A stretch of 64,000 nucleotides of DNA from Coraliomargarita sinensis (GCF_003185655.1 NZ_QHJQ01000011.1:1-64000); one strand, 5' to 3'. Counted from the first letter of the stretch, positions 18,979-29,974 are shown. Notes: generated from the letters alone by a model not told the origin. Made by a program: numbers and translations.

Positions 18979-20196
18979 ATGGCTGAAACCAAAGAAGCCG
19001 AAGCGCGCGACTCAGAAAACGATAAAGTCCAGGACCTCGAGGTGAAGGACGCACAGATTATTTTTAACTCCGTCTGGTCTGCGCTCGAAGAGGAAATCGG
19101 GGAGGAGAATCTGCGATTTCCAAAGGAGATCTTTTGGCTGAACGGTGCGCCCGGTGCCGGTAAAGGGACGAATACCGACTTCATCATGCAATACCGTGAC
19201 CTGACGGCGCCGCCGCTGGTTGTGAGTTCGCTACTCGATACGCCCGAGGCGAAAAAAATGAAGGATGCCGGCCTGCTGGTCGGTGACCGAGAGGTCGTGG
19301 AGATTATGCTCCGGCGCTTGCTGGATCCGGTCTTTCAGTCCGGCGCGGTTGTGGACGGCTTTCCCCGCACCAAGGTGCAGGTGGAGTGTGTGAAAATGCT
19401 TTACCAAAAGTTGATTGATTTGCGTAACAAATTTCGCGAGACGCTTTTTGCCGAGCATTTCAAAAAGCCACACTTTCATATTGTGGTGCTCTTTATCGAT
19501 GAGAAAGAGAGTGTGGAACGCCAACTCAACCGCGGCCGCGAGACGATGTCGCACAATGCCGAGGTGGAGGAAACCGGGATCGGCGAAAAGATGGAGCTAC
19601 GCCCCACCGACCTTGACCCCAAGGCCGCGCTCAACCGCTATCGCACGTTTAAGGAAAAGACCTACGGGGCTTTGAAAGACCTGCGTGAGATCTTTTTCTA
19701 CCATTTCATCAATGCTCACGGCCCGCTGGAGGAAGTGCGTAAGCGAATCGACGAAGAGCTCCGCTACCAGGGCTCGCTGGAACTCGACGAAGCCACCTAT
19801 GACCGTATTTCACAGATCCCGGTGGCGGCTACGATCTCCAAGCATGCCCGACAAAATCTGGTGGACCGCTTGGATAGTTACGCGGAACGGCATACCGAGC
19901 TCTTTGAGAAAGTCATCGATCTGATCAAGGAAGAGTTCATCCCGATCATTGAGCGGCATGCTATTTCCGGTAGTGCCGTGATTAACACCGAAAGTCCGGT
20001 GCTCCAGGATCCCGACGCGCTCGCCATGATGATCGATATCTTCTCCGAACGCGGCTACCACGCCATCATCGATCTCAATCGAGAAGAGATCCCCGAGTCG
20101 ATCGACCCGAAGACCTTTAAGATCAAGACCCGCATCAAACGGGTCTATCGAGTACGCACCCAGTTCAAGGGGTCGGAAATCCGACGGGGACGTTAG
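18979..20196 (+). CDS. Long adenylate-kinase-like nucleoside monophosphate kinase
   Basis: Start chosen at the ATG at 18979; an upstream in-frame start (18907) adds a weak leader. The 405-residue product has a P-loop GAPGAGKGT near 55-63 and DGFPRT near 130, both signatures of adenylate kinases. It lacks an obvious LID zinc/loop segment. About 150 residues follow the kinase core with no domain I recognise (from roughly 265). Typical adenylate kinase is ~215 residues, so this is nearly double. It probably transfers phosphate between nucleotides; the C-terminal part is of unknown use. Confidence 0.75.
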   Translation: MAETKEAEARDSENDKVQDLEVKDAQIIFNSVWSALEEEIGEENLRFPKEIFWLNGAPGAGKGTNTDFIMQYRDLTAPPLVVSSLLDTPEAKKMKDAGLLVGDREVVEIMLRRLLDPVFQSGAVVDGFPRTKVQVECVKMLYQKLIDLRNKFRETLFAEHFKKPHFHIVVLFIDEKESVERQLNRGRETMSHNAEVEETGIGEKMELRPTDLDPKAALNRYRTFKEKTYGALKDLREIFFYHFINAHGPLEEVRKRIDEELRYQGSLELDEATYDRISQIPVAATISKHARQNLVDRLDSYAERHTELFEKVIDLIKEEFIPIIERHAISGSAVINTESPVLQDPDALAMMIDIFSERGYHAIIDLNREEIPESIDPKTFKIKTRIKRVYRVRTQFKGSEIRRGR

Positions 20197-20201
20197 AATC
20201 A

Positions 20202-20221
20202 CGGATTCCTCAGTGAATCCG
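20202..20221. promoter_or_regulatory. Hairpin between NMP-kinase gene and tRNA-Gly
   Basis: CGGATTC and GAATCCG enclose a CTCAGT loop, directly after the kinase stop codon. There is no T-run, so it is at most a weak terminator or a 3' stabiliser. Confidence 0.35.
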
Positions 20222-20260
20222 GATTGACTATTCGCCCCTCTCCCTAAACTCGTCCTTTTC

Positions 20261-20335
<75 letters not shown>

Positions 20336-20665
20336 GCCTTCGCAGGAGCGACGCAACAGCGAAGGCTGTCACGCCGGAGGCTTCACGGGTTGAAGCGTAG
20401 GCGGACCGAACGGCAAGCGGCTCTCGCTCCTGACTTCCGCATTCGCGCGCTGCGGCTACGGCGTGATCAAACGGCTTGGCATGCCAGCTTGAGTCTACAC
20501 CAAAGTTTGGCGGCTACAGCGTACTTTAAAAAGCGGAGCGAAGCTACGAAGCCTGTCCCGGCGTAGAGGAACGTCTTGTGCGGGCGTAGAGTAACGAAGC
20601 CCCAAGCCGGGCCCCTCACGCCCGGTAGAACTACGCCCAGGCAAGCCAGGCATTTTCTTCTGGTG
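20336..20665. other. Non-coding repeat-rich stretch after tRNA-Gly
   Basis: No convincing gene in these 330 bases. The DNA is GC-rich and made of degenerate short repeats. A 13-base unit GCGTAGAGGAACG at 20561-20573 recurs with one mismatch at 20584-20596. CGTAGAG also starts the GTAG-hairpin elements at 51.2 and 57.3 kb, so this may be a graveyard of decayed REP units. Confidence 0.5.
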
Positions 20666-20723
20666 GCTGCTTTAATACCACTTCTAAAAAATCATGATTT
20701 TTTAGAAGTGGTATTAAAGCAGC
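20666..20723. repeat. 58-bp perfect palindrome over the fucI stop codon
   Basis: Two 29-base arms meet without a spacer at the centre ATCATGAT; each arm is the exact reverse complement of the other. The outer ends are GCTGC/GCAGC. The right arm contains the last fucI codons and its TAA (20714-20716), so the stop would sit in the stem of any hairpin in the mRNA. No U-tract follows on the minus strand. It could be a large 3'-end hairpin or a sequence-assembly fold-back. Confidence 0.85.
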
Positions 20724-22345
20724 TTTCCTTTTGCGTCGGTGCCGCAGAGGGACACTTCCATGCCCAGCTGCTTGGCCAGTTCGGCTTTGGCGTAGAGGCA
20801 CTTGTCGGCATCCTTTGCGCTGTGGGCGTAGGCGACATTGATATGGTTGGCCTTGTGGCGTGCCATCATCTGGTCGCGGCTCACGCCGTAGGTGACCGCG
20901 TGCATGATGGGCCACTGAGGCGTGGTCTCATTCAGGCGTCGCTCTGTTTCTTCCTTCGGCAATTCGATGACCTTGGCGCGCCCGAGGTCCATCTTGAGCT
21001 TGCCGTCTTCGATGAAAATCCGGCTCCAGACGATTTCGCCCGGTTTGGCGATACCGTGCAGGGTGGAGCCGCCTTTAGGGAAATACATCGCGGGCTGACG
21101 GTAGCCGTGGCTGCCTTTCCATCCGCCAACGTGGTGCTCGACCGGGGCGGACCCCGAGATGAGGAAGACCCATACGTAATCCTTGGTGGTGCCGGATTGA
21201 TCCCAGTCGCCCCAGCGGATGTCATGCAGCGTGGTTTCAACGGGTTGCTTGAGGGCGGTATGCAGGCGCTTGGTGAGCAGGGCATCGAGGCCGCAGCATT
21301 CGTCGACTTCATTAAAGTGAGGGAAGGTTTCTCCTTTGAGAATGATCTTGCCCTCGGCGTTTTTTACTGGTGGCCGGTCCGTGCTGTTGAGCATGCCTTC
21401 GACCAAATCGGACGCAGGGCAGAGGTCCTTGAGTCCCTGCTGGTATTGGATGCCAATGGCATCGCATCCGAAGCGGTCGCCGATGCGGCAGGCCGCGATA
21501 TACATTTTGCACTGCTCAATCACCTGAGCCTTGATCAGACCGGTCTTGCCGTTGCGGCCAAAGTGGAAGTTAAATCCTTTCTTTTTAATCCATCCGTAGA
21601 CTTCTTCCGCCTCCTTCTGTGTGACGGTTTGCATTTCGGCGAAGAGGGCGGACTGGCTGAGTTGTTCTTTGAAGACGCCGGTCTGAAAGAGGAGTTCGTC
21701 GGGGATTGCGGCATTGTACATTCCCATACAGAACTCGTCGAAGACACCCATGATGGCTTTGTTTTTGTCCAAATCGGCTGCGATTTTCGCGGCCACCTTC
21801 TTCGTTTTGGCGGGGGCGCTTTTGCTTTTGTATTTTTTGACGTGTCCCGTTCGGTGGGTGACCTCGCCCGTTTCCAGCCATTTTCTGAGCTTTTTCTGGA
21901 AGCTTTTGTCGCTGCCGAAATTCTCGCTCCAAAGAGTGGAGTATTTGACGCTGGCTTTAGTCAGTGAACCGTTGAGATTGAGCATGCCGACGAGCCCCGG
22001 CCATGTGCCGCTCCAATTCGCCACAGTCAGGATCGGGCCCTGATGAGAGATCAGGCCGTGCAGCAAATGATGAGAGTACTGCCAGACCGCTTCGGCGATG
22101 ATGATCGGTGCCTTCCGGTCAATTTTGGCAAAGACGTCCATGCCTTCTCGCTGGCTGGCAATAAAGCCGTGTTTTTCATCCGGTTTGTAAGGGTGGGCGC
22201 GCTTGATCTTAGCGCCGAGCTCTGCAACCACGCTGGCGAGTTCTTTCTCCATTTCATCCTGCTTGGCCCAGCAGTTTTGGTTGGCCGAGAGGCGGAGGTC
22301 GCCGTTGGCGACGAGAAGGACGGTTTTTTGTTTAGCTTTTGCCAT
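20714..22345 (-). CDS. fucI: L-fucose isomerase family protein
   Basis: A 543-residue protein, somewhat shorter than E. coli FucI (591). Conserved blocks are recognisable: GIQYQQ followed by a GMLNS segment (compare AEAILNSS in FucI), [12 protein letters not shown] with [10 protein letters not shown] (probable metal-binding Glu and Asp), and [11 protein letters not shown]. It would convert L-fucose to L-fuculose in the cytoplasm. A basic Lys-rich insert lies near 165-185. The adjoining fucU mutarotase supports the substrate. It is divergent from classical FucI, so related aldoses remain possible. Confidence 0.8.
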   Translation of the reverse strand: MAKAKQKTVLLVANGDLRLSANQNCWAKQDEMEKELASVVAELGAKIKRAHPYKPDEKHGFIASQREGMDVFAKIDRKAPIIIAEAVWQYSHHLLHGLISHQGPILTVANWSGTWPGLVGMLNLNGSLTKASVKYSTLWSENFGSDKSFQKKLRKWLETGEVTHRTGHVKKYKSKSAPAKTKKVAAKIAADLDKNKAIMGVFDEFCMGMYNAAIPDELLFQTGVFKEQLSQSALFAEMQTVTQKEAEEVYGWIKKKGFNFHFGRNGKTGLIKAQVIEQCKMYIAACRIGDRFGCDAIGIQYQQGLKDLCPASDLVEGMLNSTDRPPVKNAEGKIILKGETFPHFNEVDECCGLDALLTKRLHTALKQPVETTLHDIRWGDWDQSGTTKDYVWVFLISGSAPVEHHVGGWKGSHGYRQPAMYFPKGGSTLHGIAKPGEIVWSRIFIEDGKLKMDLGRAKVIELPKEETERRLNETTPQWPIMHAVTYGVSRDQMMARHKANHINVAYAHSAKDADKCLYAKAELAKQLGMEVSLCGTDAKGKLL

Positions 22346-22397
22346 GATGTTTTTCTGCGGGGTGAAAGTGAAAGGTATAGTGAAGCTGAGAGTGAAT

Positions 22398-22838
22398 TCA
22401 GATTTTTGTGTTCGCGTGGCCTTTTTTGAGGATAATGTTTCCGTATTTGGCCATTTCGCCTGTCATCACGATGGCGTAGCAGGACTTGCTGCGTTCGTAG
22501 AAGGCGAAGCGTTCAATGCGTTCGATTGAGATGTCGTTATCGACGCCTGCCGTTGACATTGCGGCCCGGTATATTTTTTCCACCTGAGGATCAAGGTTGT
22601 CTCCGTCGACAGCTTCCATCATCGCGAGTGGAGCATCGACATAGCGATCGAGGGGGAAGAGGGCGAGTGTGGCCGAAAGTAATTCAGGTATGCCGAGGCC
22701 GTCGGCGCGGATCACCCGCCTGCCGAAGCTGTCTCCGGGGTAGTGCGTATCGGCGAGCAAAATTTCATCGCCATGCCCCATACGATAGAGCGCGTTCAGT
22801 AAGTCGGGGCTAAGCAAGGGGGAAATACCATTCAGCAT
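22398..22838 (-). CDS. fucU: L-fucose mutarotase (RbsD/FucU family)
   Basis: A 146-residue RbsD/FucU protein that interconverts alpha and beta L-fucose anomers. Typical motifs are [15 protein letters not shown] near the N-terminus (catalytic His) and [15 protein letters not shown] near the C-terminus (catalytic Tyr). It lies 52 bp upstream of fucI on the same strand, giving a two-gene fucose-entry operon. Confidence 0.92.
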   Translation of the reverse strand: MLNGISPLLSPDLLNALYRMGHGDEILLADTHYPGDSFGRRVIRADGLGIPELLSATLALFPLDRYVDAPLAMMEAVDGDNLDPQVEKIYRAAMSTAGVDNDISIERIERFAFYERSKSCYAIVMTGEMAKYGNIILKKGHANTKI

Positions 22839-22953
22839 GAGAAACCTCTAGATAGGGTTTTGACCTCCCTGCGTCAACTAAAGCTTGTCGGGCACGAATC
22901 GTTAAATTGAAGGATCGACGTAAGGATTCAGATGGTCTTTATTAGGGCACGTA

Positions 22954-23643
22954 ATGAGTGGTAATGTACGTTACAGCTTCAAACTTGCCAAAGCGCGAGA
23001 GGTCGTCTTCGACGTTGCCACAGAACCTCATGAGCTTGACCAGAGTCATGATTTCCCGGAATGGGCGCGATTGGGTTTTGAGCAGTGTGCCTGTTGTCCT
23101 CTAAAGGAAAAAGACTGCGCCTACTGTCCTGCGGCCAAGCAGATTAATGAGGTGATGGAGTCTTTTGCAGATCACGACTCGACCGAATCGGTCAAGGTGA
23201 CGGTAAAAACGGCTGAGCGGACGTACTATGAAGAATGTGACCTGCAGGTCGGCATCAATTCCATGCTTGGCTTAATGATGGCAACAAGCGGTTGCCCGGT
23301 TCTGAAGCCGCTCGGCGCTATGGCGAGCTTTCATATCCCTTTTTGCACCACTCGGGAAACGCTGCATCGCACCGTGGGTTCTTATTTGATTCAGCAATAC
23401 TTTAAGCAGCTGAAAGGTGACGTGCCTGATTGGGAGATGAAGGAATTGAAAGAACTGTACGACTTGCTGGAGGGCCTGAATCGTGACTTTTCAAAACGCA
23501 TCCAGAAGTCATCCTGCAGCGATGCCGTCAGCAATGCCGTGGTCATGTTTTTCGCCACTTCAGTCGTCGTCGCCAGCTCCCTGGATCAGCAATTGGCCAG
23601 GCACCAAACTTATCTGACTAATACGCCGGAGCCGAACAAATAG
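22954..23643 (+). CDS. Conserved hypothetical protein with Cys cluster
   Basis: A 229-residue soluble protein. A cluster CACCPLKEKDCAYCP (about 45-59) could bind a metal. Further conserved-looking segments are YYEECDLQ, MATSGCPVL and FHIPFCT. From memory it resembles the uncharacterised DUF6901 family, but I cannot verify that. Its last 34 bp overlap the convergent UbiA-like gene. Role unknown; redox or metal binding is only suggested by the Cys and His residues. Confidence 0.65.
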   Translation: MSGNVRYSFKLAKAREVVFDVATEPHELDQSHDFPEWARLGFEQCACCPLKEKDCAYCPAAKQINEVMESFADHDSTESVKVTVKTAERTYYEECDLQVGINSMLGLMMATSGCPVLKPLGAMASFHIPFCTTRETLHRTVGSYLIQQYFKQLKGDVPDWEMKELKELYDLLEGLNRDFSKRIQKSSCSDAVSNAVVMFFATSVVVASSLDQQLARHQTYLTNTPEPNK

Positions 23644-24404
23644 AGCAGCGGGCCCACCAGCAGGGCCGAGTCGCACAGTACGCGAAACAGTTCCTGATCG
23701 AAGCTTTTTCGCTTAATCTGTAGCAGGCTCAGGAGAAGCATTGAGGGTAAGAGGGCAGTCAGGCAGTCGCTGAAAAAGGAAACGCCGATGCCTGAAGCCA
23801 GAAGGGGGAAGCCCCATGATGGCTTCAGGATGCTCGAGATGGATTGTACTTTGAGCCGTGTGTCGACAGAGGTTTCTTTCCAGCTGATGGCGAGGCAATT
23901 GATCAGGCACAGCAAGGTGAAACCCAGAAGGGAGGCCCACTGAATGGTCTCAGTTAAAAAGACCTGACTACCTCCGGCAAAGATTGCTGCCACAATCAAC
24001 TCTTTCGGAAAGAAACGCTTCGAATAAATATGGTTCAAGCAGGTGTAGGTCAGGCAAAAGAGGAGCAGGATGAATCCCTTAAAAAGCTGAGCCTGCCCCA
24101 AGCAGGCAAAAGCCAGGGAAATGTTGAACACCAGAACTGCACCCCAGACGGTCCAGAGAACTCGGTAGTGGCGCTTGGCAAATCGATGACGTGCTGAGAT
24201 GAGCTGACTTGACTGTCGTGGACCGGCATCGAACAGGCGGTCGGACTGATAAGTCAGCCAGACGGAGAGAGCCAGCACAGGATAGGCGCCAAGTCCGGGG
24301 CCCATATTCTGTTCCTCCGCGAAGACCCTTAGCCATGCGACCGCAATAACGCTCGCATCAACAGCGAGTAGATTGGGCCACTGCCAGCACTTGATTTTTG
24401 TCAT
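23610..24404 (-). CDS. UbiA-like polytopic membrane protein
   Basis: A 264-residue protein with about eight hydrophobic segments. YQSDRLFDA near 52-60 resembles the first Asp-rich motif of UbiA prenyltransferases, and SVDTRLKVQSI near 178-188 resembles the second, though both are weak. The neighbour is the Cys-rich hypothetical, convergent with overlapping ends, so no operon partner is evident. An integral membrane prenyltransferase-fold protein is likely; the substrate is unknown. Confidence 0.55.
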   Translation of the reverse strand: MTKIKCWQWPNLLAVDASVIAVAWLRVFAEEQNMGPGLGAYPVLALSVWLTYQSDRLFDAGPRQSSQLISARHRFAKRHYRVLWTVWGAVLVFNISLAFACLGQAQLFKGFILLLFCLTYTCLNHIYSKRFFPKELIVAAIFAGGSQVFLTETIQWASLLGFTLLCLINCLAISWKETSVDTRLKVQSISSILKPSWGFPLLASGIGVSFFSDCLTALLPSMLLLSLLQIKRKSFDQELFRVLCDSALLVGPLLYLFGSGVLVR

Positions 24405-24448
24405 GATTCAGTTTTGCACTCCCTCCCGTCAGACTCAGAGTATCTACC

Positions 24449-25440
24449 ATGCAGTCAACCTCTGCAGAAACTTCAATCGAAAGCAGGCCGAAGCGTTCAA
24501 AGCTTGGACCGCTGGCTCTGGCGATTATCCTACAGGTCGGCTTGCTGTTTCTCGCCGTCTTCGTGGTGGTTCTGGTGCCCGAGTTCAAGTCCGACCCGGA
24601 GTTTGTTGCGCGGAAGAAGATTTACCTGCCGCAGAAAGAACTCGAACACAAGGTGGCGGTGGCCGAATTTCAAAATGCCGCCAGTTCGCCAATGCAGTTG
24701 GAGCGTATCAGTACTCAGGCACTCTTGCCGGATAGCCTGCCATCGCTTCCTGATTTGCCTCAAAGCGACTTCAAGCCTATCGAACAAAATCCTGCTGCCA
24801 TGCAGTCGGATGCTCTACTCGGGCAATCCGGAATTCTCGGCGCCCTGCAGGGATTACAGACCGAGTCGTCATCGGCCTCGCTTTTTGGTATCGAAGACAG
24901 TGGGCAACGTATCCTTATCCTGTTTGATAACAGCTCGAGCGTTTTAAACAAGGCGAGCCAGGCTGGTGTCAGTACCAGCCGTTTTGTGAGAGAGCTGACT
25001 GGTTTGATCAACGGACTGAACGCGAACACACTGTTCGGTTTGATTCCTTTCTCGCGGGATGTGGGTGCTTTTCGCGACTACATGGTGGCGGCAGGGATGC
25101 GAAACAAACGCACAGCGACGGACTGGATTTCGTCGCGCATTCGCACCCAAAGCCATCAAACCGGGTTGCCTTATGAAGTCGATGGTGTGCAGGGTGCGCT
25201 ATCCGTGGCCTTTCAGATGGAACCCGATGTGATTTTCCTGATTTCGGACGGAGACTTTCAGCGCAACCTTTCCGATCGTGGCGATGTTCCCTGGGATGAT
25301 GTTGAGCGCACTTTACGCCGGTTGATTCGGGAGTATGGGATCGAGCCAAGAATCCACGGTATAGGATTCAGGGTTGAGCCGGAAGATGCCGAAGCGATGG
25401 AGAAAATCACCCGCCGCTATGAAGGCAGCTTCAAGCAGTT

Positions 25441-25444
<4 letters not shown>
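24449..25444 (+). CDS. Membrane-anchored VWA domain protein
   Basis: A 331-residue protein with one N-terminal membrane helix (about 22-45), a ~100-residue low-complexity linker and a C-terminal von Willebrand factor A domain (about 150-331). The metal-ion-dependent adhesion site is intact: DNSSS near 159-163 and ISDGD near 267. Such exported VWA proteins often mediate protein contacts in the envelope. Its stop overlaps the convergent glycosyltransferase by 4 bp. It is not related in layout to the YfbK-like protein at 34 kb. Confidence 0.75.
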
Positions 25445-26571
<1,127 letters not shown>

Positions 26572-26640
26572 GGCCGGATCGACTATTGCTTTGTCGTGGT
26601 AGCGGCACAGATTTTCAACTGTTTCTTTTTTTACGATTCG

Positions 26641-27522
26641 GTGACACAGACTTTACACATCATTACCGGGGCCACCGCCGTCGGCAAGACGGACTATGCC
26701 TTAAGCTATGCCGAAGCGCATAATGCGGAGATTGTCTCCTGCGATGCCTCCCTATTCTACCGCGGTATGGATATCGGCACGGCCAAGCCGACAGCTGCGG
26801 AAATGGCCCGCGTGCCGCATCACCTGATTGATATCTGCGAGGTTAACCAGCCTTACGATATTGTAACTTATGTGGAGGACGCCCGTCGCGCAATTGAAGA
26901 GATCACCTCGCGAGGCAAGTCAGTTGTCGTGACGGGGGGGAGCGGGTTTTACCTGAAAAGTTTTCTGGCTCCCGTGATTGATACTTTGGTCGTGCCGGAC
27001 GAAGTGCGACAGAAAGTTACCACGTTATTTGAGGAAGAGGGTCTGGAAGCTTTGCAGCGTCAACTGCAGCAGTTGAACCCCGGCGGCGTGGCGAATCTGG
27101 ATGTCAAAAATCCTCGGCGGCTAATGCGCGCTTTGGAGCGTTGCATCGTCTCGGGTAAGACTTTGAGCGAGCTTCAAGCTGAGTTTGCGGCTAGGCCCCG
27201 GCCCTACGCGGATTTTGCGAAAAAGGTGATCCTGCTGGAGAGGGAGAAGGAAGAGTTGAATGAACGAATCAAGCTGCGGGTTGAGCTTATGATGCGCCAG
27301 GGCCTGATCGAAGAAGTGCGCCGACTGCGTGATCGGGGGATTGAAGAAAATTCCAGCGCGGCCTCAGCTATTGGCTACCGTGAAACACTCGCCTGCTTAA
27401 AAGGAGAGCTGGATCGTGATGCGCTTGTGCCTGCCATCGTTCAAAATACGACTCGTCTGGCAAAAAAGCAGCGCACCTGGTTTCGGACTCAGATTACCGT
27501 GGACGAAAGGATTCGATTCTAA
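26641..27522 (+). CDS. miaA: tRNA dimethylallyltransferase
   Basis: Start placed at the GTG at 26641, directly before TQTLHIITG; the open frame upstream overlaps the divergent glycosyltransferase and is not MiaA-like. The 293-residue enzyme adds an isopentenyl group to A37 of tRNAs reading UNN codons. The P-loop is GATAVGKTD, with DIGTAKPT and VTGGSGFYLKS as further family motifs, and the C-terminus carries the usual RLAKKQRTWFR. Confidence 0.94.
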   Translation: MTQTLHIITGATAVGKTDYALSYAEAHNAEIVSCDASLFYRGMDIGTAKPTAAEMARVPHHLIDICEVNQPYDIVTYVEDARRAIEEITSRGKSVVVTGGSGFYLKSFLAPVIDTLVVPDEVRQKVTTLFEEEGLEALQRQLQQLNPGGVANLDVKNPRRLMRALERCIVSGKTLSELQAEFAARPRPYADFAKKVILLEREKEELNERIKLRVELMMRQGLIEEVRRLRDRGIEENSSAASAIGYRETLACLKGELDRDALVPAIVQNTTRLAKKQRTWFRTQITVDERIRF

Positions 27523-27803
27523 TCGTTCCCATTGCGCTCCGTGAATAAAATCATCATTTATGGTAAACGAAGAATCGGTCTAGACATGTGCAAAACAATG
27601 AAAGTGGGGTGGTTTCTTAGCCATGCTTTCCATTGGAGATTCCGGGTACAGCTTATCGATGGATGGCTTCTTGTCCTTGAAAACCGGGCGATCATGCTTG
27701 ATTTGCAGTCGGAGCATTAAAAGAATCCCAAAAGTTGCACGGAAGCCGGCCGGATTACTGAACTTGAAAGAATTGTCTCCCCACCCACCATCAACAAAGA
27801 CTT

Positions 27804-28757
27804 ATGAATCGATTCCGCCAGGGAAATAAGGGCAAGGGCCCCAAAAAATCCGAGCAAACCGAGCGTCCGCGCCCGTTGCGTGAGTTTAGTGATCAATCCC
27901 AGGATTCCCCGCCTTCTGAGTTGAAGCAGCGCATTCAAGTCGCCGCTTACTGGCTAGTGCCCTTACTCGTCTTTCTTCTGATCATTCTGGGTGGAGCGTA
28001 CTTTGCACTGAACTATCAATTTGATGAAAAATCCGAGTCATCCAAGGAAACGGACGTCGCCTTTACCCCATCATCGGGTGAGGTCGAGGTTCCCGAACTA
28101 ATGGCGGCCCATCTTAATGCGATCGGAGGACGCGAAGCCTTGTCGCAGGTTCGCTCCGTTCGTTACGAAGGCCAGGTTACTTTTAATTCAGGCAAGAATA
28201 ACTTCCAAATGCTCCTCATGAAACCGGACAAGGGGATGCTGGTGACGAATCCCGGTGAGCCGGGCAACCTCAAGTTAATGCTAAATGGTGAATATGCCTG
28301 GCAGGTGATGGAGAAACAAGATGGGTCACGCACCGTTTCGCGCCTGGATGAAGAGGGCACGCAGTCATTAAAGTGGAGCCTGCGTGTGCATAATACATTT
28401 CGCACAATCGCATTGGAGGGGGCCATCACCGATCTTACGGTTCGTGAAGTCGATCATCTGGGCAGACCTTGCTACGAAGTGAGCCGAACGAAAGAGAGCG
28501 GTGATGAGTTTCTGGCCATTTTGGACAAAGAGACACTATATCTCTTAAAAACCGAAGAAACCGTGAGCGGGAAGAACAGTTCGGACAAGTTTACCGTTCT
28601 TTATGATGATCATCGAATGGTATCAGGTGTGATTGAACCCTATGAAACCAAGTTATTCCGGAATGGTGATTTGGACAACGAGGTGGCGATTGATTCGATC
28701 CGTATCAATACGGGCGTCATTTCTTCGCTCTTTGAGGTGCCCGAGGAAATCCGTTAA
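27804..28757 (+). CDS. Membrane-anchored LolA/LolB-fold-like protein
   Basis: A 317-residue protein with a basic, Pro-rich cytoplasmic N-terminus (about 1-45), a single membrane helix (about 50-70) and an extracytoplasmic domain. That domain begins HLNAIGGREALSQVRSVRYEG, the start pattern of proteins annotated as outer-membrane lipoprotein-sorting/LolA-like in many Gram-negatives, and is rich in beta strands. Function is inferred only loosely: binding of a hydrophobic ligand. It stands alone between miaA and a convergent regulator. Confidence 0.6.
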   Translation: MNRFRQGNKGKGPKKSEQTERPRPLREFSDQSQDSPPSELKQRIQVAAYWLVPLLVFLLIILGGAYFALNYQFDEKSESSKETDVAFTPSSGEVEVPELMAAHLNAIGGREALSQVRSVRYEGQVTFNSGKNNFQMLLMKPDKGMLVTNPGEPGNLKLMLNGEYAWQVMEKQDGSRTVSRLDEEGTQSLKWSLRVHNTFRTIALEGAITDLTVREVDHLGRPCYEVSRTKESGDEFLAILDKETLYLLKTEETVSGKNSSDKFTVLYDDHRMVSGVIEPYETKLFRNGDLDNEVAIDSIRINTGVISSLFEVPEEIR

Positions 28758-28769
28758 CAGCCGTGTCGT

Positions 28770-29897
28770 TTATGAGCGGGCCTGACGGAATTTTTTTGGT
28801 GAGAGGCCGGCTCTTTGTTTAAACCAGGCGGAAAAGTGGTGTGGTTCTGGATAGCCGCAGGCTTCACCTACTTTCGTGATCGTGTGATTTGTCTGAGTCA
28901 GCAGAGTCATTGCAGCTGCGAGGCGTCTTTCGCTGATCATTTGGTAGGGACTTTTGTTCAGCTGACGACGTATGGTAAGCTCCAGGGCCCGGCGCGAAAT
29001 GCCCAGAGTATGGCAGAGAGACGCAACGTCGAATCCAGCTTGTCCCATTGATTCTTCGATCAAGGCCGTAGCCCGTTCGGCCAGCCGGGCTTGGGGAGAG
29101 GGTAGGGTTGATTCTCTGGGAATAAGTTTTGCCGTGATTAACTCCACGCCCGTTCTTGATGAAAGCGGGTCTTCTTTTTGAAGGAGTTTTTCCATCTGTT
29201 GGGCTGCTCGGTAACCGATTTCGCGAGCGGGGATTTCGAAGCTGCTAAGCCCGGTGCCGGCAAAGGTTGATTCAGCAGGCTCGTTACCGACGCCGACGAC
29301 GAGCAAGTCCTTGCCCACTTCCATCTCGAAAAGGCGTGCCTCTTGACACACTTCCCGGGCGATACGATCGTTCGAGCAAAGCACGCCAACCGGTGCATCC
29401 AGATCATGCAAGCGTTCGACCTGAACACGTCGCAGCGTGGTGGGACTGATCTTGTGGTAACGCTGTGGCGGGCAACTTTCGACAAAGGCCGTTTGCCGAA
29501 TCCGGTTAAAGTAAGCTTCATCCTGACTGATAAAGGTGAGTGATCTGGCGCCCTGTTCGAGTAGGTGTCGCGCGGCCGTTTGTCCGATGGATTGATCATC
29601 CAGACAAATGCTTGGCACTTTGGTGATCCTGGAAAAGTTAAAGAGATTCACGGCGACCACTTGGTGGGCACTTAGCCCCTCTATCCAGCTATCACTCACG
29701 AAGGTGCCGATCGCTCCGCTCAGACGCCCCGAAGCGGCTATTTCCATGAGCTTGGTCTCGAAGTCAAAATTCAAGGGCAACAAACGCCAGCTCAGGCCCT
29801 GTTTCTGCACGAAATCACTGACGCCACTGAAGATTTCCGCGGCATGCCTGAAGTTGAGATCATAAGCAATCGCCACCAGGTCAGGGCTGTTTTTCAT
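28770..29897 (-). CDS. XylR-type transcriptional regulator (LacI-like sensor + AraC HTH)
   Basis: A 375-residue regulator. Residues 1-265 form a LacI/periplasmic-binding-like sugar sensor (ICLDDQSIGQTAARHL, VLCSNDRIA, GVGNEP). The last ~100 residues are an AraC-type double helix-turn-helix (AAMTLLTQTNHTITKVGEACGY, F..WFK...G.SP..FR). This is the layout of E. coli XylR. It is divergent from gmd-fcl across 77 bp that contain three AAATACG units, so it may control itself and GDP-fucose synthesis in response to a sugar. Ligand unknown. Confidence 0.88.
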   Translation of the reverse strand: MKNSPDLVAIAYDLNFRHAAEIFSGVSDFVQKQGLSWRLLPLNFDFETKLMEIAASGRLSGAIGTFVSDSWIEGLSAHQVVAVNLFNFSRITKVPSICLDDQSIGQTAARHLLEQGARSLTFISQDEAYFNRIRQTAFVESCPPQRYHKISPTTLRRVQVERLHDLDAPVGVLCSNDRIAREVCQEARLFEMEVGKDLLVVGVGNEPAESTFAGTGLSSFEIPAREIGYRAAQQMEKLLQKEDPLSSRTGVELITAKLIPRESTLPSPQARLAERATALIEESMGQAGFDVASLCHTLGISRRALELTIRRQLNKSPYQMISERRLAAAMTLLTQTNHTITKVGEACGYPEPHHFSAWFKQRAGLSPKKFRQARS

Positions 29898-29900
29898 GTA

Positions 29901-29937
29901 AAATACGCATATATATAAATAAAAATACGTAAATACG
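29901..29937. promoter_or_regulatory. Three AAATACG repeats in the regulator-gmd gap
   Basis: AAATACG occurs at 29901-29907, 29923-29929 and 29931-29937, all in the same direction, within an AT-rich 77-bp divergent gap. AraC-family proteins commonly bind direct repeats, so this is a candidate operator for the adjacent XylR-like protein. Confidence 0.45.
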
Positions 29938-29974
29938 AAAAGACAAGCGTGGAGCGATGTCGTATACTCTGAAT

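Noticed and set aside
20576..21967. 463-codon plus-strand frame opposite fucI
   Set aside because: It is a shadow frame of fucI; no start signals or family resemblance.
27532..27720. 62-codon open frame between miaA and the LolA-like gene
   Set aside because: No ribosome-binding site, no recognisable motif and unusual composition (Trp/Ile-rich); probably chance in a 281-bp gap.
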